In this document: in pieces, positions 25,483 through 33,883 of the stretch
Layout of the letters: each line of letters opens with the position of its first letter
Position numbering within the stretch: position 1 is the stretch's first letter
Assembly: GCA_019240525.1 (NCBI GenBank)
Contig: JAFAYE010000001.1
Coordinates: forward strand, 2,728,501 to 2,792,500
Length of the DNA stretch: 64,000 nt
DNA from: Candidatus Eremiobacterota bacterium
Lineage (GTDB): Bacteria > Vulcanimicrobiota > Vulcanimicrobiia > Vulcanimicrobiales > Vulcanimicrobiaceae
Direction: 5' to 3'
Translations under genes and position numbers: made by a program
The notes under the pieces: generated by a model
Databases searched by the model: none
The model's input: only the letters and a program-made list of their open reading frames with translations
What the model was told of the DNA's origin: nothing

Positions 25483-26064
25483 TTGAAGCAGGGATTCACC
25501 GTGTGGCTCACCGGTCTCTCCGGCGCGGGTAAAAGCACGATTGCCGAGCGCCTCGCACCCGAGCTGGCCGCGCGCGGTTGCAGCGTCGAAGTGCTCGACG
25601 GCGACGAAGTCCGTACGCACCTCTCCAAAGGTCTGGGATTCAGCCGCGAAGATCGCGATATCAATATCGGACGCATCTCCTTCGTCGCTTCGCTCTTGGT
25701 CAAACACGGCGCCGCCGTGATTACCGCAGCGATCTCACCGTACGCTCAAGCGCGAGGCGAGGCGCGAAAGCGAATCGGAAAAGCACAGTTCGTCGAAGTA
25801 TTCGTGCGCTGCTCGTTGGACGAACTCGTACGCCGCGACGTCAAAGGACTTTATAAGAAAGCGATCGCCGGCGAGCTGCAGCACTTTACGGGGGTCTCGG
25901 ATCCTTACGAAGCTCCCGAAAATCCGGACGTGACCGTGGATAGCGAGACGGAGTCGATTGAAGAAAGCGTCGGAAAAATTCTGACCGAGCTCAAGCGACG
26001 CGGTTATTTGCCGACCGACGCTTCGGCGACGGTGCGGACGAGCTCCGCCGAGGGAGTACGATGA
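25483..26064 (+). CDS. cysC: Adenylylsulfate kinase CysC
   Basis: 193 residues from TTG 25483, which is supported by the AGAAAGGAAC site 5 bases upstream. P-loop GLSGAGKST (10-18), [21 protein letters not shown] and the [19 protein letters not shown] region are APS kinase signatures. It phosphorylates APS to PAPS in the sulfate activation pathway. Coupled to sat by a four-base overlap, in the same order as bifunctional PAPS synthetases. The upstream leader can form a pseudoknot. Confidence 0.95.
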   Translation: MKQGFTVWLTGLSGAGKSTIAERLAPELAARGCSVEVLDGDEVRTHLSKGLGFSREDRDINIGRISFVASLLVKHGAAVITAAISPYAQARGEARKRIGKAQFVEVFVRCSLDELVRRDVKGLYKKAIAGELQHFTGVSDPYEAPENPDVTVDSETESIEESVGKILTELKRRGYLPTDASATVRTSSAEGVR

Positions 26065-27206
26065 TCGCTCCTCACGGCGGCGAGCTCGTCAATCGATTGG
26101 CCGACTCTGCGCAAGCCGAACTGGAGTTGCGCGAGGCGAGCAAAGGACTTCGCGGTCTGACGCTCACGGGTCGGGAGCTCAACGATCTTGCTCTCATCGC
26201 CATCGGCGCCTGCAGCCCGCTTACCGGGTTCATGACTCGCAAGGACTACGAGCCGGTCGTGACGTCCATGCGTTTAGCCAACGGTTTGCCATGGAGCATC
26301 CCAGTCGTACTGGCGGTTGACCGCGAGCAAGCTCCGAGCATTGGCACGCGCGCCGCACTTTACGATAGCGAGGGAGACCTTCGCGGGCTCATCGACGTCG
26401 AGGATGTTTTCGAGTACGACAAGCGACGCGAGGCGAACAACGTTTATCGCACGGAGGATGAGAAGCATCCCGGCGTCGCCGCGCTCTACGAGCGTAAAGA
26501 CGTGCTGGTCGGCGGACCGGTGCGCGTGCTTGGGCGCGAACGCAACAGCGAGAGTCTTTCGCCGCTTGAGACGCGCGCCGAGTTCGAGCGCCGCGGTTGG
26601 AACACGATCGTCGGTTTCCAAACTCGAAATCCGGTGCATCGCGCTCACGAATACATTCAGAAGTGCGCGCTCGAAATCGTGGACGGATTGCTCCTCCATC
26701 CGCTCGTCGGCGAGACAAAGGGCGACGATATCCCCGCCGACGTGCGCATGCGTTGCTATCGAACGTTGCTGGAAAACTACTATCCCTCGGATCGAGTGCT
26801 GCTGAGCACGCTACCAGCGGCAATGCGATATGCCGGCCCGCGCGAAGCAATTTTTCACGCCATGATTCGCAAGAACTATGGATGCACGCATTTCATCGTC
26901 GGACGCGACCACGCCGGCGTCGGGAGCTACTACGGCACGTACGACGCGCAGAAGATCTTCGCGGAGTTCGATCCTGCCGAATTGGGGATCGTGCCGCTCA
27001 AATTCGAAAACAGCTTCTATTGTCGCCGTTGTCAGCAGATGGGCTCCCAGAAGACCTGCAGCCACGATGCCGAGCACCACGTTTCCTTGAGTGGCACGAA
27101 AGTGCGGGAGATGCTCCGAGCCGGACAGCTGCCGCCGCCCGAGTTTTCACGGCCGGAGGTCGCGGCAATCCTCATCGAGGCTTCGCGCGAACCCGCGTCG
27201 GCATAA
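26061..27206 (+). CDS. sat: Sulfate adenylyltransferase (ATP sulfurylase)
   Basis: 381 residues. The nucleotide motifs are [12 protein letters not shown] and GRDHAGVG; the C-terminal [26 protein letters not shown] zinc-binding insert and the [14 protein letters not shown] end fit monomeric Sat. It forms APS from ATP and sulfate, supplying CysC. With the TauE/SafE gene and csrA downstream this forms a sulfate-uptake and activation group; no APS/PAPS reductase is in the window. Confidence 0.95.
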   Translation: MIAPHGGELVNRLADSAQAELELREASKGLRGLTLTGRELNDLALIAIGACSPLTGFMTRKDYEPVVTSMRLANGLPWSIPVVLAVDREQAPSIGTRAALYDSEGDLRGLIDVEDVFEYDKRREANNVYRTEDEKHPGVAALYERKDVLVGGPVRVLGRERNSESLSPLETRAEFERRGWNTIVGFQTRNPVHRAHEYIQKCALEIVDGLLLHPLVGETKGDDIPADVRMRCYRTLLENYYPSDRVLLSTLPAAMRYAGPREAIFHAMIRKNYGCTHFIVGRDHAGVGSYYGTYDAQKIFAEFDPAELGIVPLKFENSFYCRRCQQMGSQKTCSHDAEHHVSLSGTKVREMLRAGQLPPPEFSRPEVAAILIEASREPASA

Positions 27207-27232
27207 GCGAAGGCGACCGAACCGTCGCACCC

Positions 27233-27279
27233 GAAGGAGGGGAGCTTCTAGCTCCATGGCCAGCCAAGGAGGGCCTTCC
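27233..27279 (+). promoter_or_regulatory. csrA leader with two GGA-rich Shine-Dalgarno-like sites and hairpin
   Basis: Two AAGGAGG-type sites occur 33 bases apart (about 27234 and 27267). Between them GGAGC (27241-27245) can pair with GCTCC (27251-27255) around a 5-base loop. The second site has a symmetric AAGG-AGGG-CCTT form and leads directly to ATG 27280. GGA-containing hairpins at the ribosome-binding site are the known targets of CsrA, so negative autoregulation is plausible. Confidence 0.4.
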
Positions 27280-27519
27280 ATGCTCGTGCTTAGCCGCAAG
27301 GCAAATCAATCTATCATGATCGGCGACGACATTCGCATTCTCGTCGTTGGTCTCGACCGCGATCAAGTGAAGTTAGGCATCGAGGCGCCCCGCCATGTGC
27401 CGGTGCACCGTTTTGAAATCTTCGCTGAAATTCATCGCGGCGCTGCAAGCGCGACGCTGCAGCCGGTAGGAAAAGCGGCGGCCGAAGCGGATATAATCCG
27501 CGATACAGACCGTAACTAA
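27280..27519 (+). CDS. csrA: Carbon storage regulator CsrA
   Basis: 79 residues beginning MLVLSRKANQSIMIGDDIRI, the canonical N-terminus, with the RNA-binding VPVHRFEIFAEI strand near 45-56. CsrA dimers bind GGA motifs in mRNA leaders and change translation. The ATG at 27280 has a strong AAGGAGGG site. An upstream ATG at 27256 in the same frame with its own site would add MASQGGPS. No fliW or flagellar gene is nearby; the placement after sat is atypical. Confidence 0.93.
   Translation: MLVLSRKANQSIMIGDDIRILVVGLDRDQVKLGIEAPRHVPVHRFEIFAEIHRGAASATLQPVGKAAAEADIIRDTDRN
27487..27501. repeat. Inverted repeat overlapping a TATAAT hexamer at the csrA 3' end
   Basis: GCGGAT-ATA-ATCCGC is a perfect 6-base palindrome with a 3-base centre. 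Its right half, ATATAATCCGC, recurs exactly at 27590-27600. Both copies contain a consensus -10 hexamer, but no good -35 is found for the first at 16-18 bases. Confidence 0.3.
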
Positions 27520-27565
27520 CCTCTAGCGACATTAGCGCCCCATCGCCAGGGGGATAACCGTCGCG

Positions 27566-27600
27566 CCTAGAATGTTGACCTAGGTTCACATATAATCCGC
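27566..27600 (+). promoter_or_regulatory. Intergenic element upstream of the TauE/SafE gene
   Basis: In the 136-base gap after csrA, CCTAG (27566-27570) and CTAGG (27580-27584) are inverted around a 9-base spacer containing TTGAC. TATAAT lies at 27591-27596. TTGACC to TATAAT is only 10 bases, so they do not form a standard pair; TTCACA (27585-27590) with TATGCT (27609-27614), 18 bases apart, is an alternative promoter. The inverted repeat could be an operator. Confidence 0.3.
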
Positions 27601-27655
27601 ATTACCGCTATGCTGAGGCTCCCATTGACCAAAGATTTGAGGCCATGACCACGCC

Positions 27656-28444
27656 ATGAATATCAACTGGAGTTACACGCTCGTCGGATTTATCGTGGGG
27701 ACGTGCATGGCGTATAGCGGCGTCGGCGCCGGCGCCATTACCACGCCGTTACTGATCTTTCTGGGAGTCGGGAGCAACACCGCGATCGGTTCGGATCTGC
27801 TCTTTGCCCTCGGTACCAAGATCGTTGCGATGGGCACGCACCTTCATAAACGAACCGTGCAGTTTTCTGTTTTGTGGCGGCTGTCCATCGGGGGATTACC
27901 GGGCGCCATCATCGGCGTGACGATCAGCGCCTACATGCACAAGCACTTGGATATCAATCAGCTCAATGGGATTTTGAAGGTCGCCGTTGCGATCGCGCTG
28001 CTGCTCTCGGCGGCCGGCATTATCCTCAATCGCAGGCTCTCGGCCGACACCGCTGCGCGTACGAACCACGTTCCGACCTTGCAACTCGCCGTCACCGGAT
28101 TCTTCGTGGGCGTCTGCGTCAGCATTACGTCCATCGGCGCGGGCTCGTTGACGCTTCCGCTGTTGCTCGTCGCCGCGCCGAGCGTTGCCCTGCGTCGCCT
28201 CGTCGGGACGGACTTGGCCTTCGCAGTCGTCGTCTTGGTGCCGTCGCTCATCGGACATTGGAAGATCGGCGACGTCAATACGGGCATTGCCGCGTCGCTG
28301 CTGATCGGCTCGATTCCCGGCGTCTTTCTGGGTACGCACTTTGTATCCAGACTCCCCGAACGGTGGTTCCGGGGGGCGCTCGCCGGCGTTCTCGTCGTCG
28401 TTGCGCTGGCGCTATTGCCGATTCTGCCGCACCCGAAAGGCTAG
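27656..28444 (+). CDS. TauE/SafE-family (TSUP) sulfite/sulfonate transporter
   Basis: 262 residues with about seven or eight hydrophobic helices in two homologous halves; both have the G-rich pattern FIVGTCMAYSGVGAGAITTPLL / FFVGVCVSITSIGAGSLTLPLL. TSUP proteins export sulfite or organosulfonates. Its position after cysC-sat-csrA suggests a role in sulfur oxyanion balance, which is inference. The 3' end overlaps the convergent rmlA gene by 33 bases. Confidence 0.88.
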   Translation: MNINWSYTLVGFIVGTCMAYSGVGAGAITTPLLIFLGVGSNTAIGSDLLFALGTKIVAMGTHLHKRTVQFSVLWRLSIGGLPGAIIGVTISAYMHKHLDINQLNGILKVAVAIALLLSAAGIILNRRLSADTAARTNHVPTLQLAVTGFFVGVCVSITSIGAGSLTLPLLLVAAPSVALRRLVGTDLAFAVVVLVPSLIGHWKIGDVNTGIAASLLIGSIPGVFLGTHFVSRLPERWFRGALAGVLVVVALALLPILPHPKG

Positions 28445-29143
28445 CTCGCCAGCGCGAAAAAGGCTATCGAAGGTGCCGGCGTCACTCCAGGCACCTTCGA
28501 GTATGTCGTAGCGAAGCTCGCCCTCGCGGATGTAGCGGTTGTGAACGTCGGCGATTTCGAGCTCGCCGCGCTGCGACGGCGTTAGCGTTCGAATGTAGTC
28601 GAAAACGCGCCCATCGAACATATAGACGCCGGTAACCGCGTAGCGGCTCTTCGGATGGGCTGGTTTTTCTTCGACCGCGACGATCCGTTCGCCGTCGAAC
28701 GTGGGGACGCCGAAGCGTCCCGCGTCGTCAACTTCTTTGAGCAAAATGCGCGCGCCCGTCTGCTGCGCCTCGAATCTCGCAACGTGCGGGCCAATGTCGT
28801 CCTCCAAAATGTTATCGCCCAGCGCGACCACGATGGGTTCACCGTGGGCGAAATCCTCGCAGAGTCGTAGGGCGTCGGCAATACCGCGCTCGCCCTCTTG
28901 ATAGGCGTAATAGATGCTCTGCAGCCCCAGCTCCGCGCCGTTGCCGAGAAGGCGCAGAAAGTCCCCGGCTGAGTTGCCTCCCGTCACCAGCATGACTTCC
29001 CTGACGCCGGCGCGCTGCAACGTTTCCAGGGGATAATAGATCATCGGCCGGTCGTACACCGGCAAAAGATGTTTGTTTGTGACCTTCGTGAGTGGTCGCA
29101 AGCGCGAACCGAGTCCGCCTGCGAGGACGATGCCCCTGGTCAT
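28412..29143 (-). CDS. rmlA: Glucose-1-phosphate thymidylyltransferase (RmlA-type)
   Basis: 243 residues from the ATG at 29143. Nucleotidyltransferase motifs are GIVLAGGLGSRLRPLT, LGDNILED and EEKPAHPKS. It makes dTDP-glucose for deoxysugar synthesis. It is shorter than typical 290-residue RmlA and lacks the C-terminal helical extension, as in short RmlA or archaeal-type nucleotidyltransferases. The start overlaps the rmlB stop. The overlap with the TauE/SafE gene at the 3' end is in coding sequence. Confidence 0.9.
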   Translation of the reverse strand: MTRGIVLAGGLGSRLRPLTKVTNKHLLPVYDRPMIYYPLETLQRAGVREVMLVTGGNSAGDFLRLLGNGAELGLQSIYYAYQEGERGIADALRLCEDFAHGEPIVVALGDNILEDDIGPHVARFEAQQTGARILLKEVDDAGRFGVPTFDGERIVAVEEKPAHPKSRYAVTGVYMFDGRVFDYIRTLTPSQRGELEIADVHNRYIREGELRYDILEGAWSDAGTFDSLFRAGELAFRVRQNRQ

Positions 29144-30111
29144 GGGGCGCACTCTTGCGTTTGCGAGCGCCACCACGTTGGGTTACCGCGATACCATTGC
29201 ACGGTCGCAGCGAGGCCGTCGTCGAACGCGATCCGTGGAGTCCATCCCAGGGCGCGGAGTTTCTTCGAATTGACGGCATAGCGGCGATCGTGGCCGGGCC
29301 GGTCGGCAACGTGCTGCACGTGGGTTTCCATCGAGCGACCGCAGAACCCGACGATCGCACGTGTGAGTTCGACGTTTGTTTTGGGAGTCTCCGCCGAGAT
29401 GTTGTAGACGGCGCCGATCTCGCCGTGTTCGAGGACGTGCAAGATTGCGCGTGCGTGGTCCTCGACGTGCAGCCAATCGCGAATCTGGAGGCCGTCACCG
29501 TAGAGCGGGACCGGACGGTCGTCGAGCAGGTTGGTTATGAAGAGCGGCACGATTTTTTCCGGATACTGAAACGGGCCGTACGTATTGCTTCCCCGCGTGA
29601 TGAGTACGGGCGAGTCGTAGGTTGCGCGATACGCAAGAACGAGGAGATCGCCGGCGGCCTTGCTGGCAGCGTACGGGCTGCGCGGCCGAAGCGGATCGCT
29701 CTCGAGCGACTCACCTCGTGCCACGTGCCCGTAGACTTCGTCGGTGGAAACTTGGAGATAGCGCGCCACGGCGCACTTGCGGGCCTCCTGCAGCAAGACG
29801 TGGGTACCCAGAGTATCGGTGCGCAAGAAAGCTTCCGGGTCGACGATCGAACGGTCGACGTGCGTCTCCGCGGCGAAGTTGATAATTGCATCGGCACCGG
29901 GGAGCGTCTCCCCGACGATGTCCGGATCGCAGATGTTGCCTCTGACGAAGCGATAGCGCGGATTCCCATCCAAATCGCGCAGGTTCTCCGGGTTTCCGGC
30001 ATAGGTGACGGCATCGAGGTTAACGATTTCCAGCGCCGGTCGCTCGCGCAGAGCCAGACGAATGAAATGGGAGCCGATAAACCCTAGCCCCCCGGTGACG
30101 AGCCAGCGCAT
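29140..30111 (-). CDS. rmlB: dTDP-glucose 4,6-dehydratase (RmlB)
   Basis: 323 residues from the ATG at 30111 ([16 protein letters not shown]). Extended short-chain dehydrogenase features are the NAD loop GGLGFIGS, the catalytic STDEVYG and SPYAASKA (YxxxK), and the substrate segment [11 protein letters not shown]. It converts dTDP-glucose to dTDP-4-keto-6-deoxyglucose. With rmlA it is an incomplete rhamnose pathway; rmlC and rmlD are not in the window. Divergent from rpsB. Confidence 0.95.
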   Translation of the reverse strand: MRWLVTGGLGFIGSHFIRLALRERPALEIVNLDAVTYAGNPENLRDLDGNPRYRFVRGNICDPDIVGETLPGADAIINFAAETHVDRSIVDPEAFLRTDTLGTHVLLQEARKCAVARYLQVSTDEVYGHVARGESLESDPLRPRSPYAASKAAGDLLVLAYRATYDSPVLITRGSNTYGPFQYPEKIVPLFITNLLDDRPVPLYGDGLQIRDWLHVEDHARAILHVLEHGEIGAVYNISAETPKTNVELTRAIVGFCGRSMETHVQHVADRPGHDRRYAVNSKKLRALGWTPRIAFDDGLAATVQWYRGNPTWWRSQTQECAP

Positions 30112-30137
30112 GCTGCGCGCTTCGGCGGCCACGGTCC

Positions 30138-30166
30138 TTGGAGCCTTCGGCCGCCCGTGCTATAAT
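30138..30166 (+). promoter_or_regulatory. Strong extended -10 promoter of the rpsB operon
   Basis: TTGGAG (30138-30143), a 17-base spacer, and TATAAT (30161-30166) preceded by TG one base upstream (TGCTATAAT). This is the best sigma-70 match in the window and lies in the divergent rmlB/rpsB gap. Transcription would start near 30173, giving a leader of about 105 bases before rpsB. Confidence 0.7.
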
Positions 30167-30194
30167 CGCGCGGCTGTCTATCACTTCACCCCGC

Positions 30195-30272
30195 ATGGAA
30201 GCGAGGTGGCGATGGCTCCACGACACGACCGCGAGGCCAGGGAAGGGGCGCGGCCGGGGGCCAGAAAGGTAA
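30195..30272 (+). other. Possible leader ORF upstream of rpsB
   Basis: A 25-codon ATG frame (start 30195) lies inside the predicted rpsB leader. Its TAA (30270) overlaps the AGAAAGGTAA ribosome-binding site, 6 bases before the rpsB ATG. It is Arg-rich ([18 protein letters not shown]...). It may be chance, since GC-rich leaders easily hold short open frames; the leader could instead be an S2-binding autoregulatory RNA. Confidence 0.25.
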
Positions 30273-30277
30273 AACCT

Positions 30278-31048
30278 ATGACCGTTGTCAGCATGCGGGA
30301 GCTCTTGGAAGCGGGCGTCCATTTTGGCCATCAAACGCGCCGATGGAACCCGAAAATGAAGCCGTATATATTTCAAGAGCGGAACGGCATCTACATTATC
30401 GATCTCGCCCTTACCGTCCAGCGATTGCGTGAAACGTACGACGTCGTCAAGCAACTGGCGCGCGAGGGCCGGGTCATTCTCTTCGTTGGCACGAAGAAAC
30501 AGGCGCAAGACGTTGTTCGTGAGGAAGCGGAACGCGCCGGCACGTTTTTCATCAATCAACGCTGGCTCGGGGGAACGCTGACGAACTTCTCCACGATCCA
30601 GAAACGCATCGCCCGACTGCGCGAGCTCGAGAACATGAAGATGCAAGGCGACTTCGATCGCCTGCCCAAGAAAGAAGTCGCGAGGCTTCAGGACGAGATG
30701 AATCGCCTCGAGCGCTTCCTGGGCGGCATCAAAGATATGCATCGCTTACCCGACGCGATCTTCGTCGTCGACCCCAAAAAAGAGCGCATCGCGGTGCTGG
30801 AGGCGCGCAAGCTGAAGATCCCGATCATCGCGGTGATCGACACGAACTGCGATCCCGATGAGATTGATTATCCGATCCCGGGCAACGACGACGCCATTCG
30901 CGCCGTCAAGCTCATGGTCGGCAAGATCGCCGACGCGATCATCGAGGGAAGGACGGAGAGCGAGAGTGCGTACGACCAGGGCGAGTACGACGGGTCGGCG
31001 CAGGCGTACGAAGAGATGCCGACCACGATGGCGGAGGCGGGGCTTTGA
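30278..31048 (+). CDS. rpsB: 30S ribosomal protein S2
   Basis: 256 residues from ATG 30278, with AGAAAGG upstream. [26 protein letters not shown] and the [26 protein letters not shown] stretch are S2 signatures. It binds 16S rRNA in the small-subunit body and recruits S1 in many bacteria. First gene of the operon; tsf starts within its stop codon. Confidence 0.98.
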   Translation: MTVVSMRELLEAGVHFGHQTRRWNPKMKPYIFQERNGIYIIDLALTVQRLRETYDVVKQLAREGRVILFVGTKKQAQDVVREEAERAGTFFINQRWLGGTLTNFSTIQKRIARLRELENMKMQGDFDRLPKKEVARLQDEMNRLERFLGGIKDMHRLPDAIFVVDPKKERIAVLEARKLKIPIIAVIDTNCDPDEIDYPIPGNDDAIRAVKLMVGKIADAIIEGRTESESAYDQGEYDGSAQAYEEMPTTMAEAGL

Positions 31049-31644
31049 TCTCCTATCAACCCAAGCCGGAAGAAATCAAAGCCTTGCGTGAAGAGACGAG
31101 CGCGCCGATGATGGATTGCCGCCGCGCGTTGCTCGATGCAGCCGGTGACGTTGAGCGCGCGAAAGCGCTGCTGCTGGAGCGCGGCGCGGCGCAAGCGGCA
31201 AAGAAGTCCGAGCGTACCGCCGATGAAGGGCTGGTCAGCAGCTATATCCATGCGGGCGGCAAGATTGGCGTTCTCGTTGAGGTCAACAGCGAAACCGACT
31301 TTGTCGCCCGGAATCCGAAATTCGGTGAGCTCGCGCGCGACATCGCAATGCACGTGGCCGCAATGTCGCCACAGTATCTCGATCGCGAGAGCGTCCCGCC
31401 GGAGGTCGTCGAGCGCTTGCGCGAGGAGTTCGCTGCCTCCGTCCCCGCCGGTAAAGCGCCGGAGGTGGCCCAGCGAATCGTGGAGGGAAAACTCGGGAAG
31501 TGGTACGAGGAGCACTGTCTGCTCGACCAGGCCTTCGTCAAGGACGACACGATGAGCGTCGGCGAGTTGATCTATCGATCTGTCGGCGCGCTTGGGGAAA
31601 AGATACGCGTGCGCCGGTTTGCGCGATACGCCCTTGGTGAGTGA
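31045..31644 (+). CDS. tsf: Translation elongation factor Ts
   Basis: 199 residues from TTG 31045 (TTGA overlap with rpsB). The UBA-like N-terminus ([21 protein letters not shown]) and the [15 protein letters not shown] core that opens EF-Tu are present. At about 200 residues it is the short form, as in Thermus or cyanobacteria, lacking most of the second core subdomain; this is normal for some phyla, not a truncation. EF-Ts exchanges GDP for GTP on EF-Tu. Confidence 0.97.
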   Translation: MISYQPKPEEIKALREETSAPMMDCRRALLDAAGDVERAKALLLERGAAQAAKKSERTADEGLVSSYIHAGGKIGVLVEVNSETDFVARNPKFGELARDIAMHVAAMSPQYLDRESVPPEVVERLREEFAASVPAGKAPEVAQRIVEGKLGKWYEEHCLLDQAFVKDDTMSVGELIYRSVGALGEKIRVRRFARYALGE

Positions 31645-32392
31645 ACTCGGTGGGCCGCGCTTCGCGCGCGTGCTGCTCAAGATTTCGGGCGAGGCCTTCA
31701 GCGCCGACGGCGCCGGTCTAGACGTGAACACGACGCGGGTCATGGCCGACCAAATTGCCGAGGTTCGGCGCGCCGGCGTCTCGATAGCGATCGTCGTCGG
31801 CGGCGGAAATATCTGGCGGGGCAAAGTTCACGAGGAAGCTGGAATGGAGCGCGCAACTGCCGACTACATGGGCATGCTCGCGACCGTGATCAACGCGCTG
31901 GCATTGCAAGACGCGCTCGAGCGCATGGGGGTCGCCTCTCGCGTGCAAACGGCAATCGCGATGCATCAGATCGCCGAGCCGTATATCCGCCGCCGGGCAA
32001 TTCGCCATTTGGAGAAAGGCCGGGTCGTGATCTTCGCAGCCGGTACCGGAAATCCGTATTTCACCACCGATACGACGGCCGCACTACGCGCGGTCGAAGT
32101 GAATGCCGAGGCCATCCTTAAGGCCACCAAGGTCGACGGAATCTATACCGCCGATCCCAAGAAAGATCCGCTCGCGACGCGCTTCGAGCGCCTGGACTAT
32201 ATGGATGTGCTCCAGCGCGGATTAGAAGTGATGGACTCGACGTCGATGGCGTTGTGTATGGATAACGCGCTGCCGGTGATCGTTTTCGATATGGCGGTCC
32301 CCGGTAATATTCGCCGCGTGATTTGGGGTGAGGCGATCGGGACCTACGTTGGACGGCGCGAGGCGGCGCCGGCCGGAGGCGCACGAGCGTGA
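31637..32392 (+). CDS. pyrH: Uridylate kinase PyrH
   Basis: 251 residues from GTG 31637, which overlaps the tsf stop and gives the family-typical [20 protein letters not shown]. Amino-acid-kinase motifs are VGGGNIWRG, the effector segment [10 protein letters not shown] and [13 protein letters not shown]. It phosphorylates UMP to UDP. The alternative upstream starts (31592, 31634) lie inside tsf. Confidence 0.97.
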   Translation: MSELGGPRFARVLLKISGEAFSADGAGLDVNTTRVMADQIAEVRRAGVSIAIVVGGGNIWRGKVHEEAGMERATADYMGMLATVINALALQDALERMGVASRVQTAIAMHQIAEPYIRRRAIRHLEKGRVVIFAAGTGNPYFTTDTTAALRAVEVNAEAILKATKVDGIYTADPKKDPLATRFERLDYMDVLQRGLEVMDSTSMALCMDNALPVIVFDMAVPGNIRRVIWGEAIGTYVGRREAAPAGGARA

Positions 32393-32946
32393 ACGATGCA
32401 TACTTTAAGGAAGTCGAGTCGCGGATGCACAAGTGCGTCGAAGCGACCCGAAACGAATTTGCGTCAATACGCACCGGGCGCGCCATTCCGTCGCTGCTCG
32501 ACCGGATTGTTGTCGAAGCCTACGGTCAACCGGCTCCGCTCAAGCAGGTCGCCGGCGTCTCGACGCCCGACGCCCGCACACTTTTGATTACCGCATGGGA
32601 TAAGAGCGTCGTGCCGGCGATTCGTAAGGCAATCGAAAAGAGCGATCTGGGCTTGACGCCCAATGTCGACGGCTCCGCGATTCGCCTCGCAATTCCGGCG
32701 CTCAACGAAGAGCGTCGCAAAGATCTCGCCAAGCTGGTAAAAAAGAAAGCCGAAGATGGACGGATCGCCGTGCGCAACGTTCGTCACCGGACGCACGACG
32801 AGCTGCGCGCCCAGTTGAAGACGCACGAGATCACCGAAGACGACAACAAACGTATGCAAGAGTCGCTCCAACGGCTCACGGACAAGTACGTCAAAGAGAT
32901 CGACGGGCTCGTCGCGGCAAAAGAAAAAGAGATCATGGAAGTGTGA
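32389..32946 (+). CDS. frr: Ribosome recycling factor
   Basis: 185 residues from a GTG overlapping the pyrH stop. The family core includes [43 protein letters not shown] and [24 protein letters not shown]. It releases ribosomes from mRNA with EF-G after termination. It sits in the standard pyrH-frr-uppS order and is coupled to the 66-residue ORF. Confidence 0.98.
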   Translation: MNDAYFKEVESRMHKCVEATRNEFASIRTGRAIPSLLDRIVVEAYGQPAPLKQVAGVSTPDARTLLITAWDKSVVPAIRKAIEKSDLGLTPNVDGSAIRLAIPALNEERRKDLAKLVKKKAEDGRIAVRNVRHRTHDELRAQLKTHEITEDDNKRMQESLQRLTDKYVKEIDGLVAAKEKEIMEV

Positions 32947-33143
32947 GCGACGACCTCACGCTCCTGCCCGAGGTCGAGGCACGGCGTCGTCTTCAGGGAC
33001 GGCGAATTCGTCTGCAGCTTCTCGCTCCGTACGGCTCCCCAATGGGCTGCGGGACTTTGCGCGTGCTTCGCCTGAAGATGACCGACGAAAGCCCCGATGC
33101 CGAAGTTGAAATGACCGTCGGTTACGAGGCCTATCACTTGTGA
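32943..33143 (+). CDS. Conserved-looking 66-residue protein between frr and uppS
   Basis: GTG start overlapping the frr stop and a stop overlapping uppS GTG, the same four-base coupling as its neighbours. This spacing favours a real gene. The sequence (ARRRLQGRRIRLQLLAPYGSPMGCGTLRVLRLK) is compact with beta-strand-like alternation. I do not recognise the family. Confidence 0.65.
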   Translation: MSDDLTLLPEVEARRRLQGRRIRLQLLAPYGSPMGCGTLRVLRLKMTDESPDAEVEMTVGYEAYHL

Positions 33144-33883
33144 CCATCTCGCTCGCTGCGGGCGCACGTCCCGCGCTCGATCTAGCTGGCATGCCACGGC
33201 ACGTTGCCATCATCATGGACGGCAACCGCCGCTGGGCAAAAGAGCGCTGCTTGCCGGCGATCGAGGGGCACCGCCGCGGAATGATCGCCCTGCGGCGCGT
33301 GACCCGCGCCGCGAGCGATTTCGGAATCGGGGCGTTGACCGTTTACGGATTCTCGACTGAGAACTGGAACCGCGACGCGCACGAGATCTCGCTGCTCTTC
33401 GAGCTTTGCGTCTACTTCGCTCGCAACGAGCTCATCGAGCTGCGGCGAAACAACGTTCGCGTCAAGGTTATCGGCGAGTGGGAATCACTGCCCGGGGCGC
33501 CGCGCGGCGCGCTTGCCGAGTTGCAAGCGCAAACGGAGGGCAATACCGGGCTTCTGCTCAACCTCGCCGTCAACTATAGTTCGCATGCCGAGCTCGAACG
33601 GGCGGTTCGCGCCATCGCCCGCGATGTGGCCAACGGGAAGGTAGCGCCCGAAAATATCGACGAAGCGCTGATCGCGCGGCATCTCTACACGGCCGGTCTT
33701 CCCGAGCTCGACCTCTTGATCCGGCCAGGCGGAGAACAACGGCTCTCGAACTTCATGCTGTACCAGGCTGCATACGCCGAGCTCGTTATGACCGACGTTT
33801 ACTGGCCGGACTTCTCGAAGGATGATTTCGTACGAGCGTTGATCGTTTTTCAGCAGCGGGAACGGCGCTTCGGCGGGACTTGA
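33140..33883 (+). CDS. uppS: Isoprenyl transferase (undecaprenyl diphosphate synthase)
   Basis: 247 residues. HVAIIMDGNRRWAKE (catalytic Asp in MDGN) and GALTVYGFSTENWNRD are cis-prenyltransferase signatures; DLLIRPGGEQRLSNFMLYQAAYAEL is the conserved C-terminal motif. It makes the C55 lipid carrier for peptidoglycan and polysaccharides. The last motif reads RPGGEQRLSNF, normal for the family. Overlapping GTG start and coupled to cdsA. Confidence 0.97.
   Translation: MTISLAAGARPALDLAGMPRHVAIIMDGNRRWAKERCLPAIEGHRRGMIALRRVTRAASDFGIGALTVYGFSTENWNRDAHEISLLFELCVYFARNELIELRRNNVRVKVIGEWESLPGAPRGALAELQAQTEGNTGLLLNLAVNYSSHAELERAVRAIARDVANGKVAPENIDEALIARHLYTAGLPELDLLIRPGGEQRLSNFMLYQAAYAELVMTDVYWPDFSKDDFVRALIVFQQRERRFGGT

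Noticed and set aside
27492..27497. TATAAT inside csrA as a promoter for the transporter gene
   Set aside because: No -35 at 16-18 bases; the copy at 27591 also has poor spacing, so neither is claimed as a promoter.
29092..30087. 331-codon plus-strand frame opposite rmlB
   Set aside because: Shadow of rmlB, which has complete catalytic motifs.
31045..31644. EF-Ts looked truncated (199 residues)
   Set aside because: Short EF-Ts of this size is normal in several phyla and the core motifs are intact.
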